Source: Actinomadura madurae (GTDB taxonomy: Bacteria; Actinomycetota; Actinomycetes; Streptosporangiales; Streptosporangiaceae). From it: a DNA stretch of 64,000 bases. Location of the stretch: contig NZ_FOVH01000009.1 in NCBI RefSeq assembly GCF_900115095.1, positions 124,001-188,000 of the forward strand, in the 5' to 3' direction. Under the pieces are notes generated by a model, which was given only the letters and a program-made list of their open reading frames with translations, was not told the DNA's origin and made no database searches. Shown piece by piece: positions 1 through 9,892 of this stretch; position 1 is the stretch's first letter, and the number at the start of each line of letters is the position of its first letter. A program made the position numbers and the translations under genes.

Positions 1-429
1 GCCGTCACCGGCCTGTACGTCGCGGCGCTGCGGCTCAGCGCCCGGCTGACCGGCCAGGACCCGGCCGCCCTCCCCGGACGGTTCGCCGCGACCCTGCTCC
101 CCATCGCGCTCGGCTACACCGTCGCGCACTACTTCTCCTTCCTCGTCCTCGAAGGGCAGACCACGTTCATCCTTGCCAGCGACCCGTTCGGGACGGGCCT
201 GAACCTCCTCGGCTCCACCGGCAACCGCGTCGACCACGACCTCGCCGGCCCCACCCTGACCGCGCAGGTCCAGGTCAACGCCATCGTCCTCGGGCACATC
301 GCCGGGACGATCGCCGCGCACGACCTCGCCCTGCGCGGCCCCGGCGCGACCGCGCGCGGGCAGCTCCCGATCGCCGCCGTCATGGTCACGCTCACCTGCG
401 CCGGGCTGTTCGCCCTGCTGAGCGGCTGA
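1..429 (+). CDS. Integral membrane protein, C-terminal part (5' end outside window)
   Basis: The frame is open from base 1 to a TGA at 427-429, giving 142 residues of a longer protein. Hydrophobic stretches alternate with short loops (about residues 30-50, 95-110 and 125-141), and a TVAHYFSFLV segment contains a His in a membrane helix. It resembles the C-terminal half of actinobacterial membrane proteins often labelled fenitrothion hydrolase, a label of doubtful meaning; this recognition is from memory. The next gene faces it, and the opposite frame stays open through this whole stretch (see findings). Coding strand is judged from the membrane-protein composition. Confidence 0.6.
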   Translation, partial: AVTGLYVAALRLSARLTGQDPAALPGRFAATLLPIALGYTVAHYFSFLVLEGQTTFILASDPFGTGLNLLGSTGNRVDHDLAGPTLTAQVQVNAIVLGHIAGTIAAHDLALRGPGATARGQLPIAAVMVTLTCAGLFALLSG

Positions 430-1119
430 CCGCTTGCGGCGCTCCACCTCCTTGGCCGCGACGCCCACCGCGACGAGGATCGGCACCGCGTACTTCGCCG
501 CCGCCAGGATCGCGCCCACCCACGGCGGAACGGACACGTCCGGCAGGTCGGGCCACGGAGCGTCGGGCCAGGGGATGTCCGGCCACGGGATCGACGGCGG
601 ATCGAGGTCGGGGAACCGGACGTCGGGCCACGGGACCCAGTCCAGCAGCACCTTGACCAGCGCGCCCAGCCCGAGCAGCGGGAACAGCACCTGCCCTGTC
701 GCGATCGCCACGTGCCGGGAGGCGTACAGGGTCGGATGGGCCCGCGCGAACGCCTCGCGCCGAGCCGCCCGAGTCCCCGCGGGCGGCTCGAACGTCACCG
801 GATCGGCGGGCGACTCGTCTTCCTCGTCCTTCTCCTCATCCTCGGCGTCCTCGCCGGGCTTGGGCGGGCGCAGCTCGCAGTGTGCCGCCTGCCCGTCGAG
901 CAGGCCCCTGGCGTCGAACGCGACCACCACGCTCAGCTCCCCGTAGGCCAGCGTGGCCTTGGGGAAGCCCGTGGCCTCCTCCGTGCGGTCGCCGTCCACG
1001 TACAAGCGCGCCTTGTGGTCCCAGCCGGCGCGTTCGGTCTCGACCTCCAGCCGGTGCCCGTCGTGGACGAGCGTCCAGCGGCCGGCGGGCGCGCCGCTCG
1101 GCGAAATACCCCCTGTCAT
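1..1119 (-). CDS. Hypothetical acidic membrane-associated protein, no stop codon in window
   Basis: ATG at 1119 opens a frame with no stop before base 1. The believable part is roughly the first 235 residues. It holds an N-terminal beta-rich domain (WTLVHDGHRLEVETERAGWD), an acidic linker (EDAEDEEKDEEDE), a hydrophobic segment, a tandem PWPD-type repeat (PWPDVRFPD, IPWPDIPWPD, APWPDLPD), a second hydrophobic segment and a basic tail KEVERRKR. Further residues are antisense to the membrane gene at 1-429 and look like shadow translation. Function unknown. The real stop may be missing through a sequence error, or the protein may have a long tail. Confidence 0.5.
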   Translation of the reverse strand, partial: MTGGISPSGAPAGRWTLVHDGHRLEVETERAGWDHKARLYVDGDRTEEATGFPKATLAYGELSVVVAFDARGLLDGQAAHCELRPPKPGEDAEDEEKDEEDESPADPVTFEPPAGTRAARREAFARAHPTLYASRHVAIATGQVLFPLLGLGALVKVLLDWVPWPDVRFPDLDPPSIPWPDIPWPDAPWPDLPDVSVPPWVGAILAAAKYAVPILVAVGVAAKEVERRKRSAAQQGEQPGAGERDHDGGDRELPARGRAGAAQGEVVRGDRPGDVPEDDGVDLDLRGQGGAGEVVVDAVAGGAEEVQARPERVAGKDERGLPFEDEEGEVVRDGVAERDGEQGRGEPSGEGGRVLAGQPGAEPQRRDVQAGDG

Positions 1120-1205
1120 GCCGCCAGTCTTTCCAGCGCCCGCGGCCGGTCCATCGCCCGATGGGCCACGGCGGGTAGACCAAAGTCGGCACCGCGGGCC
1201 GACCG

Positions 1206-1730
1206 TCAGCGCTCGAAGTCCCACCCCATCGCGCCGAACGGCTCCACCGTCCCGACCGTGAACACCGTGTGGAAGGTGATCCGGTAGAGGTACCAGGGCG
1301 GAGGGCCGGCGCTCTGCGCGCTGTAGGGCGCGGTGAAGGCGTCGCCGTCCACCTGCGCGGGCCAGCCGCCCTCCCGGTATCCGGCCGCGACCGGCTCCAG
1401 GACGGCCGGGTCGGTGACGCGCTCGGCTTCGCCCTCCAGCACCACGTCCCCGATCGGCGTGCGGACCGAGATCGTGCATGCCGGGTTCGCCGCGAGGTTC
1501 CGGGACTTTCGCGTGCCGGGGCCGCTGACGATGTACAGGTCGCCCTCATACCACAGCGCGCCGACGCCCGCCGAGTGCGGGCGGCCGTCCGGCCGGACCG
1601 TGCCGAGGTACACCGGCGTCTCCGGCTTCGGAAGCGCCGCCGTCAGCGCGTCGCGGACGGTGTCCCAGGCCAGCTCGCCGCTGCCGTAGATGTCGAGGTT
1701 GCGCGCCCGGACGGGTTCACGGTCACTCAT
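1206..1730 (-). CDS. Pyridoxamine 5'-phosphate oxidase-family protein
   Basis: 174 residues with the split-barrel flavin/F420-binding pattern: a core strand VYLGTVRPDGRPHSAGVGALWYEGDLYIVSGPGTRKSRNL is followed by NPACTISVRTP and VVLEGEAERVTDP, as in PPOX-type general-stress proteins (phrased here as separate short motifs: TVRPDGRPHSAGV near residue 45, GPGTRKSRNL near 73). Start ATG at 1730 has GGAGGA about six bases upstream. Likely a cytosolic flavin- or F420-dependent reductase of unknown substrate. The next gene to the right, on the other strand, is a second, unrelated-length member of the same superfamily. Confidence 0.85.
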   Translation of the reverse strand: MSDREPVRARNLDIYGSGELAWDTVRDALTAALPKPETPVYLGTVRPDGRPHSAGVGALWYEGDLYIVSGPGTRKSRNLAANPACTISVRTPIGDVVLEGEAERVTDPAVLEPVAAGYREGGWPAQVDGDAFTAPYSAQSAGPPPWYLYRITFHTVFTVGTVEPFGAMGWDFER

Positions 1731-1803
1731 CGTCGTCCTCCCTGGATTCGGCTTCGATGGGTAGACGGGCGACCGCGCGAGAACTCATCGGTGCGGGGGT
1801 CCG

Positions 1804-1809
1804 TAAGGT
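1804..1809 (+). promoter_or_regulatory. -10 box TAAGGT for a leaderless gene
   Basis: TAAGGT lies six bases before the ATG at 1816, with no Shine-Dalgarno sequence between. This matches the TANNNT-N6-start arrangement of leaderless actinobacterial genes. Confidence 0.45.
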
Positions 1810-1815
1810 TGCGGC

Positions 1816-2280
1816 ATGGCTCCTTCGATCGCCACCGCGAACCACGTCGACCGTCCCGAACTGCTGGAATTCCTGCGTCCCCGGCATCACGCGCTGCTGT
1901 CCACCGCCCGGTCCGACGGACGCCCCCAGATGTCGCCGGTGACCTGCGGGGTCGACGATGAGGGCCGCATCGTGATCTCCACCTACCCCGAGCGGGCCAA
2001 GGCGCGCAACGCCCGCCGGGACGCCCGTGTGTCGGTGTGCGTGCTGTCCGACGAGTTCAACGGCCCCTACGTGCAGGTCGACGGGACCGCCGAGGTCATC
2101 GACATGCCCGAGGCGGCCGACGCGCTGGTCGACTACTACCGGTGCATCGCCGGGGAGCACCCCGACTGGGACGAGTACCGGGAGGCGATGCGCCGCCAGG
2201 ACAAGTCCCTGATCCGCGTCACCATCGACCGGTGGGGCCCCATAGCGACCGGCGGCTTCCCCGCCCGCCTCGTGGACTGA
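1816..2280 (+). CDS. PPOX-class, probably F420-dependent oxidoreductase
   Basis: 154 residues. The N-terminus ELLEFLRPRHHALLSTARSDGRPQMSPV and the VISTYPERAKARNARRDARVSVCVL block (each cited by its ends; residues 15-42 and 57-79) are characteristic of the family called PPOX class F420-dependent oxidoreductase, small split-barrel enzymes that bind reduced F420 or flavin. Final strands YVQVDGTAEVID and LIRVTIDRWGP complete the barrel. The ATG at 1816 has a close -10 box and no ribosome-binding site, so the mRNA is probably leaderless. Substrate unknown. Confidence 0.85.
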   Translation: MAPSIATANHVDRPELLEFLRPRHHALLSTARSDGRPQMSPVTCGVDDEGRIVISTYPERAKARNARRDARVSVCVLSDEFNGPYVQVDGTAEVIDMPEAADALVDYYRCIAGEHPDWDEYREAMRRQDKSLIRVTIDRWGPIATGGFPARLVD

Positions 2281-2348
2281 CCGGCCTCGAAACGAGAACC
2301 GCGGCCACCGCCCTCTTCGGAGGGGGTTGCGGCGGTGCGGCCCGATGC

Positions 2349-2376
2349 CTATCTTGGAACGATCGTTCCAAGATAG
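2349..2376. promoter_or_regulatory. Perfect 28-bp palindromic operator upstream of tetR
   Basis: The half-site CTATCTTGGAACGA is followed directly by its exact reverse complement, giving 28 bp of perfect dyad symmetry. It ends ten bases before the GTG at 2387. The size, symmetry and position fit the autoregulatory operator of the TetR protein encoded immediately downstream. It also shows that any longer in-frame start upstream would place the operator inside the gene, so the 2387 start is preferred. Confidence 0.85.
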
Positions 2377-2386
2377 GGGAGGGGTC

Positions 2387-3013
2387 GTGCCCGACGTCAA
2401 GCACTTCGATCCCGAGCACGTGCTGGACCAGGTGGTGGAGCTGTTCTGGCGACGCGGGTCGGCCTCGACCGGAGTCGGTGACGTGGTGGCGGCGACCGGA
2501 CTCAGCCGCTCCAGCCTGTATGCCACCTTCGGCGGCAAGCAGGAGCTCTACCTGGCGGCGTTGCGGCGCTACGTCGAGCGGCGGTCCCGGCCGGTGCTGG
2601 AGGCGCTGGCCGCCGACGGCCGCGGCCTGCCGGCGATCGCCGCCTTCTTCGACCAGCTGATCCGGGCGCGCTGCGAAGGCCCGCACGCCCGCTGGGGCTG
2701 CATGGTCTCCAACGCCCACGCCGGGGCCGGCGGTCCGGATGAGCTGGACGGCCAGGACGCCCAGGTGCGCAAGCTGCTGGACGAGCACCACGCGCGGCTG
2801 CGAGCGGCCATGGCCGCGGCGCTCGGGACCTCGCGATCCCGTTCCCAGCTGCGGCGCGGCGTGGAGGTGGAGGCCACCGCGGACGTGCTGGCACTGCTGG
2901 CCTACGGGGTGAATCTGCGGTCGCGGGCCGGGGCGCCGGCGGCCGATCTGAAGGCGACCGTGACGGCGGCCCTGCAATCGCTGAGCCTGCCGGAGCCCTC
3001 CGAAGGAGAATGA
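2387..3013 (+). CDS. TetR/AcrR-family transcriptional regulator
   Basis: 208 residues from GTG 2387, preceded by a GGGGAGGGG ribosome-binding site. The N-terminal helix-turn-helix reads VGDVVAATGLSRSSLYATFGG around residues 24-44, followed by KQELYLAALRRY. The C-terminal ligand-binding domain has a CMVSNAH element seen in a TetR subgroup typified by a CEGPHARWGCMV stretch. It most likely represses itself and the downstream gene through the palindrome at 2349-2376. Its stop overlaps the next gene's ribosome-binding region, indicating a two-gene operon. Confidence 0.92.
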   Translation: MPDVKHFDPEHVLDQVVELFWRRGSASTGVGDVVAATGLSRSSLYATFGGKQELYLAALRRYVERRSRPVLEALAADGRGLPAIAAFFDQLIRARCEGPHARWGCMVSNAHAGAGGPDELDGQDAQVRKLLDEHHARLRAAMAAALGTSRSRSQLRRGVEVEATADVLALLAYGVNLRSRAGAPAADLKATVTAALQSLSLPEPSEGE

Positions 3014-3015
3014 GA

Positions 3016-3573
3016 ATGGCCGAGTTCACCGTCCATGACGAGACCACCGCGCCCGAAGCGGCCCGTCCCCATCTGGAGGCGGCGAAGAAGCGGATGGGGT
3101 TCGTGACCACCCTCAACGCCGTGATGGCCGAGTCGCCCGAGTTGCTGGCCGGATACAACGCGCTGGCCGAGCTGTTCGGCAAGTCCTCGCTGCCGGTGAG
3201 GGCCAAGCACGTGGTCTGGATCACCGCCAGCGTGGAGAACGGCTGCGAGTACTGCGTGGCCGCCCACTCCACCATGGCGCTGCGCTCGAAGGTGTCACCC
3301 GAGGTGGTGGAGGCGCTGCGGGCCGGCAAGTCGCTGAACGACCCCGCCTTGGAGGCGGCGCGCCGCTTCACCCAGCTGATGGTGTCGGGCCGCGGCTGGG
3401 TCGAGGAAGCCGAGGTGCAGGCGTTCCTGGACGCCGGATACACCCGCCGCCACGTCATGGACGTCATCCTGGGCGTGGGGATGAAGACGCTGTCCAACTA
3501 CACCAACCACATCGCCCACACCCCGCTGGACCCCGCCTGGGCCGACCAGCAGTGGACCCGCACCGGCGGCTAG
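3016..3573 (+). CDS. Carboxymuconolactone decarboxylase / AhpD-like protein
   Basis: 185 residues if started at ATG 3016, which sits seven bases after AAGGAG; an ATG at 3010 in the same frame is too close to that site. The AhpD-type active site NGCEYCVAAHS gives a CXXC pair plus a nearby His, the hallmark of alkylhydroperoxidase-type CMD proteins. The N-terminus TTAPEAARPHLEAAKKRMGF is typical of the peroxidase-related subset. Being in the TetR operon, it is probably induced by the ligand of that repressor, perhaps an oxidant or electrophile; that is inference. It ends one base before the facing GH5 gene. Confidence 0.88.
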   Translation: MAEFTVHDETTAPEAARPHLEAAKKRMGFVTTLNAVMAESPELLAGYNALAELFGKSSLPVRAKHVVWITASVENGCEYCVAAHSTMALRSKVSPEVVEALRAGKSLNDPALEAARRFTQLMVSGRGWVEEAEVQAFLDAGYTRRHVMDVILGVGMKTLSNYTNHIAHTPLDPAWADQQWTRTGG

Positions 3574-3574
3574 G

Positions 3575-5095
3575 TCAGTGTGCCTGAAAGTGGTAGGTGT
3601 CGGTGGCGCAGGCGGTGACGCGCCAGCCGCCCGGCACTTTCACCGTTCGCATCGACGTCATGCCGGACGTGGTGAGATCGGGGCGGGTTTCGCCCGGTAT
3701 CCAGATGTCCAGGCGGCAGTTGCCGGACGGCCCGGTTGTGCCCGTCAGTGACAGGCGTCGTGGTGAGGACGAGGACGACAGCGCGGTCAGCCGTCCGGGC
3801 GCGGCCCGTGGGAAGGGGCGCGACAGCGGTCCGGTGAACGCGGCCGGGCGGCCGAGCGGCGTGCCGTCCGGGCAGCGCAGCCGGTTCAGGCCGCCGGCCG
3901 TCGTCGTCCCGCCGTCGCCGATGCTGTGCGGGTCGCCGCACGCCTGCCGCCACACCCACCAGGCGCCGCCGGCGCGGTGCGCGTCCTCGGCCGCCGCGTA
4001 CCGGACGACCTTCGGCCCGTCGGTCCCGGGGTCGCCGAACCAGCCCCACTCGCCGCTCCACAGCGCCGCCCCGTAGTGGTCGGCGGCGGCGCGGGCGAGC
4101 GCGAAGCCGCGCTCGATCGAGATCAGCGCGCCCGAGTTCTCCAGCGTGATCGACTCGTTGTACAGGTGGGGGGAGAACACGAGCCGGTCGTCGCGCAGCG
4201 CCTCCCGGGGCGGCAGCGCGTCGATGCCGAAGGCCGACCACAGCGCGGACGGTTCGACGATCATCAGCCGCCGGGGCGCGCCCGCCGCGTCCTCGGCCGC
4301 GCGGATCGCGGCGATCGCGCGGCCGTAGAAGCGGCCGAGCTGCGCGGCCGCGGTTCCGGGCGGTCGCAGGCCCGGGTTGGGTTCGTTGAGCAGGTCGTAC
4401 CCGGCGACGCCGGGTTCGCGGGCCAGCGCGGACGCCAGCCGCGCCCAGGTGCGCACGAGGTGGCTCTGGACGCCGTCCTTGTCGTCGTAGAAGTTCTGGA
4501 ACGCCAGCGCGACGGCGGGGGACACCTCCCGGATGCCACCCAGTGTGCAGGTGGTGACGCCGCCCGTGAGCGTGGCCCACGCGGGCGCGCCGTCCCAGCC
4601 GCGGGCCCTCTGCATGAAGGGCGGGCACGTGGCGTCGGGCGGTGTGCCGACGGCCTTGCCCCACGCGTCCTGGTGCATGTCCAGCACCGTGTACATGCCG
4701 TGGTCGGCGGCGTCGCGGACCGCTTTCCGGATCTTGGCGACGTAGCCGGTGGCGAACGCGTCCGGACGCGGCTCCAGCGCCGACCACGACACGTTCAGCC
4801 GGACCACGGTGAACCCGAGCGTCGCCATCTGCGCGAAGTCGTCGCGGGTCAGCGGCACGACGGTGGGGAGGGCGGGGTCGTTGACGGCGTAGTCGACGAG
4901 CTGGTTGACGTTGGCGCCGCGCAGCAGCACCGTCCGGTCCCGGGCGTCGACGATGTCGCCGTGGGCGACGCGCAGCGGTGACGGCTCCCAGGCCGCCCCG
5001 GCCCAGGCGGGGGTGCCCAAGGTGGGAACGGCCGCCAGTGACGCGGCGAGGGCGGCGGAGGTCGCGAGCGCGGACGCGCGGCGGCGCAGGGTCAT
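3575..5095 (-). CDS. Secreted glycoside hydrolase family 5 (endoglycoceramidase-like)
   Basis: 506 residues from ATG 5095, with GGAGAGG upstream. Residues 1-32 form a signal peptide (MTLRRRAS, hydrophobic core, ending TPAWA). The GH5 barrel follows: LRGANVNQ near 58, VVRLNVSW near 97, LDMHQDAWG near 138, the acid/base Glu238 in LLNEPNPG, and the nucleophile Glu349 in WSGEWGW. The MHQDAWG and LNEPNPG pattern matches endoglycoceramidase-type GH5 enzymes that cut glycosphingolipids or related glycosides. A C-terminal beta domain of about 90 residues ends the protein. Substrate is not provable here. Confidence 0.88.
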   Translation of the reverse strand: MTLRRRASALATSAALAASLAAVPTLGTPAWAGAAWEPSPLRVAHGDIVDARDRTVLLRGANVNQLVDYAVNDPALPTVVPLTRDDFAQMATLGFTVVRLNVSWSALEPRPDAFATGYVAKIRKAVRDAADHGMYTVLDMHQDAWGKAVGTPPDATCPPFMQRARGWDGAPAWATLTGGVTTCTLGGIREVSPAVALAFQNFYDDKDGVQSHLVRTWARLASALAREPGVAGYDLLNEPNPGLRPPGTAAAQLGRFYGRAIAAIRAAEDAAGAPRRLMIVEPSALWSAFGIDALPPREALRDDRLVFSPHLYNESITLENSGALISIERGFALARAAADHYGAALWSGEWGWFGDPGTDGPKVVRYAAAEDAHRAGGAWWVWRQACGDPHSIGDGGTTTAGGLNRLRCPDGTPLGRPAAFTGPLSRPFPRAAPGRLTALSSSSSPRRLSLTGTTGPSGNCRLDIWIPGETRPDLTTSGMTSMRTVKVPGGWRVTACATDTYHFQAH

Positions 5096-5139
5096 GATCG
5101 GATCCTCTCCGTCCGGAGATCGGATCCGGCCTGCGGGCG

Positions 5140-7431
<2,292 letters not shown>

Positions 7432-7438
7432 GACCGCG

Positions 7439-7444
7439 ACGCTA
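7439..7444 (-). promoter_or_regulatory. -10 box TAGCGT, leaderless start of the UvrA-like gene
   Basis: On the minus strand TAGCGT is followed by seven bases and then ATG 7431, with no Shine-Dalgarno. The same hexamer at the same distance recurs before several other genes of the window. A small inverted repeat AGGTC-AG-GACCT at 7455-7466 lies in the same divergent intergenic gap and could be bound by the WYL regulator. Confidence 0.5.
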
Positions 7445-7493
7445 GGCGGCAAGGAGGTCAGGACCTGGCCTCATTGCCGCGCATACTGGGGTC

Positions 7494-8447
7494 ATGTCGT
7501 CGGAACGCCTGCTGCGGCTGCTGTCCCTTCTGCAGGCCCGCCGCGAATGGAGCGGCCCGGAGTTGTGCGAGCGGCTCGGCGTGAGCCCCCGCACCGTCCG
7601 GCGCGACGTGGAGCGGCTGCGCGGCCTCGGCTATCCGGTGCACGCCACCCTCGGCGCGGCCGGCGGCTACGGGCTGGAGGCGGGGGCCGCGATGCCGCCG
7701 CTGCTGCTGGACGACGAGGAGACCGTGGCGATCGCCGTCGGGCTGCGCGCCGCCACCGGGGGAGCGGTCGAGGGGATCGGGGAGGCGTCGGTGCGCGCGC
7801 TGGCCAAGCTCGAACAGGTGCTGCCGGCCCGGCTGCGGCGCCGCGTGAGCGCCCTGCACGCCGCCACGACGCCGCTGACCGGCCCGCCCGCCGGACCGGT
7901 CGTGGATCCGGCGACGCTGACCGTGCTGGCCGCCGCGTGCCGCGACCACGAACGGGTCCGCTTCGCCTACCGCGACGCCGGTGACGGCGAGACCCGCCGC
8001 CACGTCGAGCCGCACGGGCTGGTGTCGGCCGGGCGCCGCTGGTACCTGGTCGCGTTCGACCTCGGGCGCGAGGACTGGCGGACGTTCCGCGTCGACCGCG
8101 TGTCGTCGCCGCTGCCGACCGGTGTCCGGTGCCCGCCGCGCGAGCCGCCCGCCGCGGACGCGGCCGAGTTCGTGAGCCGCTCGCTGGCGCTGTCGCGTCC
8201 GTTGCAGCGGGCGGTGCTGCTGGTGCACGCGTCCGCGGAGGAGCTGGCCGACCGCTTCCGGGTGACCGGCGCCGAGGTCGAGCCCGTCGACGACCGCACC
8301 TGCGTCCTGCGCACGGCGCCCGGGTCTCTGGAGTGGACGGCGCTGCGCATCGCCTACCTCGACATCGACTTCGAGGTCCGCGAGCCGCCCGAGCTCCGCG
8401 ACCTGCTGGCCGCCATGGCACAGCGCCTGTCCCGAGCCGTCCGGTAG
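7494..8447 (+). CDS. HTH/WYL-domain transcriptional regulator
   Basis: 317 residues. The N-terminal winged helix (LLRLLSLLQARREWSG to CERLGVSPRTVRRDVERL, residues 5-42) is of the HTH_11 type. The WYL domain spans about residues 140-210, with GRRWYLVAFDLGREDWRTFRVDR carrying the WYL motif, and a C-terminal WCX-like extension follows. WYL proteins sense nucleic-acid or other ligands and regulate neighbouring genes. The divergent UvrA-like ATPase is the natural target, which would tie this pair to DNA damage or drug stress; that is inference. Confidence 0.92.
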   Translation: MSSERLLRLLSLLQARREWSGPELCERLGVSPRTVRRDVERLRGLGYPVHATLGAAGGYGLEAGAAMPPLLLDDEETVAIAVGLRAATGGAVEGIGEASVRALAKLEQVLPARLRRRVSALHAATTPLTGPPAGPVVDPATLTVLAAACRDHERVRFAYRDAGDGETRRHVEPHGLVSAGRRWYLVAFDLGREDWRTFRVDRVSSPLPTGVRCPPREPPAADAAEFVSRSLALSRPLQRAVLLVHASAEELADRFRVTGAEVEPVDDRTCVLRTAPGSLEWTALRIAYLDIDFEVREPPELRDLLAAMAQRLSRAVR

Positions 8448-8464
8448 GGCCGCCGGGAGCGGCC
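8448..8464. terminator. Hairpin between converging genes
   Basis: GGCCGC, a five-base loop, then GCGGCC, starting immediately after the WYL stop codon and ending before the facing P450 stop. No T-run follows, as is common in high-GC actinomycetes. Confidence 0.45.
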
Positions 8465-8466
8465 GG

Positions 8467-9831
8467 TCACAGGACCCGCACGGGCAGGCCGCCGCGGGGC
8501 CGCATGGCCGTCACGCTGGTGGGGGTGACGGCGGGCGAGACCAGGCGCAGCCTGGTGCGGCGCAGCAGGCACGCCAGCATGGTCTTGAGCTCCGTCGTCG
8601 CCAGCGTGGAGCCGATGCAGCGGTGCGGGCCGCCGCCGAACGGCAGGAACGTCGCCGGGGTGGTGGGGCGGTGCAGGTCCGAGGACGGGTCCCACCGCTC
8701 CGGGCGGAACCGTCCCGCCTGCGGCCACACCTCCGGCATCCGGTGGGTGACGAACGGGGAGTAGAACACCATCGCGCCCGCCGGGATCCGGTGGCCGGCG
8801 TACTCGAAGTCCTCGACCGGGACGCGGGCGCTGAGCACGGCGGGCGGGAACAGCCGCAGCGTCTCGTTCACCACGCCGTCCAGGTAGGTGAGCGCGGGCA
8901 GGTCGGCGGCCTCCACGGGGCGGTCGCCGACCACCTCGGCGACCTCCCGCCGCGCCCGCTCGGCCGCCTCCGGATGCGCCAGCAGCGCGTACACCGCCCA
9001 CGCCATCGCCGCGCTGGTGGTGTCGTAGCCGGCGGAGATGAGGCTGATGACCTGGTCCTGGAGCTCCTGGCGGGTCAGGCCCGTCCCGTCCTCGTCGCGG
9101 GCCGCCAGCAGCATGCCGAGCACGTCGTCGTGCTCGCCGCCCTCGGCCTCCCGCCGCTCGACCTCCTCGTCGACCCGGCGGACGACCAGGTCGCGGGACG
9201 CGGCGACGCGCCGCATGTACGGGTTCGGCACCGACCGCAGCATCATCTGCAGGACGAAGTTCTGGTCGATGGCGGCGAGCGCGACCTGCAGCCGCCGGCC
9301 GATCACCTCGGCGTCGGCGGCGAGCCGGTCGCCGAACAGGACCTCGACCGTGTTGCGGCGGATCACCGCGCGCAGCTCGGCGTAGGCGTCCAGGGTCTGG
9401 CCGGGGCGCCAGGAATCCAGGGCCGCGTCGGTGTTGGCGGCCATCCGCGCCACGTACCCGGCGACGCGGCGGTGGTGGAACGCGGGCTGGACGAGCCGGC
9501 GCCGCCGCCGGTGGTCGGCGCCGTCGCTGACGATGAGCGCGGTCTCCCCGTTCACCGGGACCAGCAGGTCGAACGCCTCCCGCCACTGGAACAGGGCGGA
9601 GTTGGCGAACACGAACGCGTTGGCGTCCGGGCCGAACAGGTGCACGAACGGCTTGCGGCGCGTCCCGATCGCCGCGACCGGGCCCGCCTCGGCGTACAGG
9701 CGCAGCAGGCTCGCGCACGGGTTCATGGCGAACCCGATCCCGTGCCGGACGGTCAGCGACGGGGACGGGGCGCGCGCCGCCCTGCGGACCCTGTGCGGAC
9801 TGGACGCGCGTACCGGGGTGTCGGGTGCCAC
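8467..9831 (-). CDS. Cytochrome P450
   Basis: 454 residues from GTG 9831. I-helix oxygen-binding motif AGYDTT at residues 267-272, K-helix ETLR at 323-326, and haem-binding FGGGPHRCIG with Cys405. The PERF-like element reads FRPERWDP near 375. No membrane anchor is seen, so it is a soluble class I bacterial P450 needing ferredoxin partners, none of which is adjacent. CATAGT lies six bases upstream of the GTG, supporting this start. It is divergent from an IclR regulator that may control it. Substrate unknown. Confidence 0.92.
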   Translation of the reverse strand: MAPDTPVRASSPHRVRRAARAPSPSLTVRHGIGFAMNPCASLLRLYAEAGPVAAIGTRRKPFVHLFGPDANAFVFANSALFQWREAFDLLVPVNGETALIVSDGADHRRRRRLVQPAFHHRRVAGYVARMAANTDAALDSWRPGQTLDAYAELRAVIRRNTVEVLFGDRLAADAEVIGRRLQVALAAIDQNFVLQMMLRSVPNPYMRRVAASRDLVVRRVDEEVERREAEGGEHDDVLGMLLAARDEDGTGLTRQELQDQVISLISAGYDTTSAAMAWAVYALLAHPEAAERARREVAEVVGDRPVEAADLPALTYLDGVVNETLRLFPPAVLSARVPVEDFEYAGHRIPAGAMVFYSPFVTHRMPEVWPQAGRFRPERWDPSSDLHRPTTPATFLPFGGGPHRCIGSTLATTELKTMLACLLRRTRLRLVSPAVTPTSVTAMRPRGGLPVRVL

Positions 9832-9837
9832 GTGCCC

Positions 9838-9843
9838 ACTATG
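9838..9843 (-). promoter_or_regulatory. -10 box CATAGT of the P450 gene
   Basis: CATAGT on the minus strand lies six bases before GTG 9831 with no ribosome-binding site, suggesting a leaderless transcript. Confidence 0.4.
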
Positions 9844-9892
9844 GCACGCCCCCTGCGGCCGTCCCGCCGGACGCGGTGGGAGGATGGGTCCC

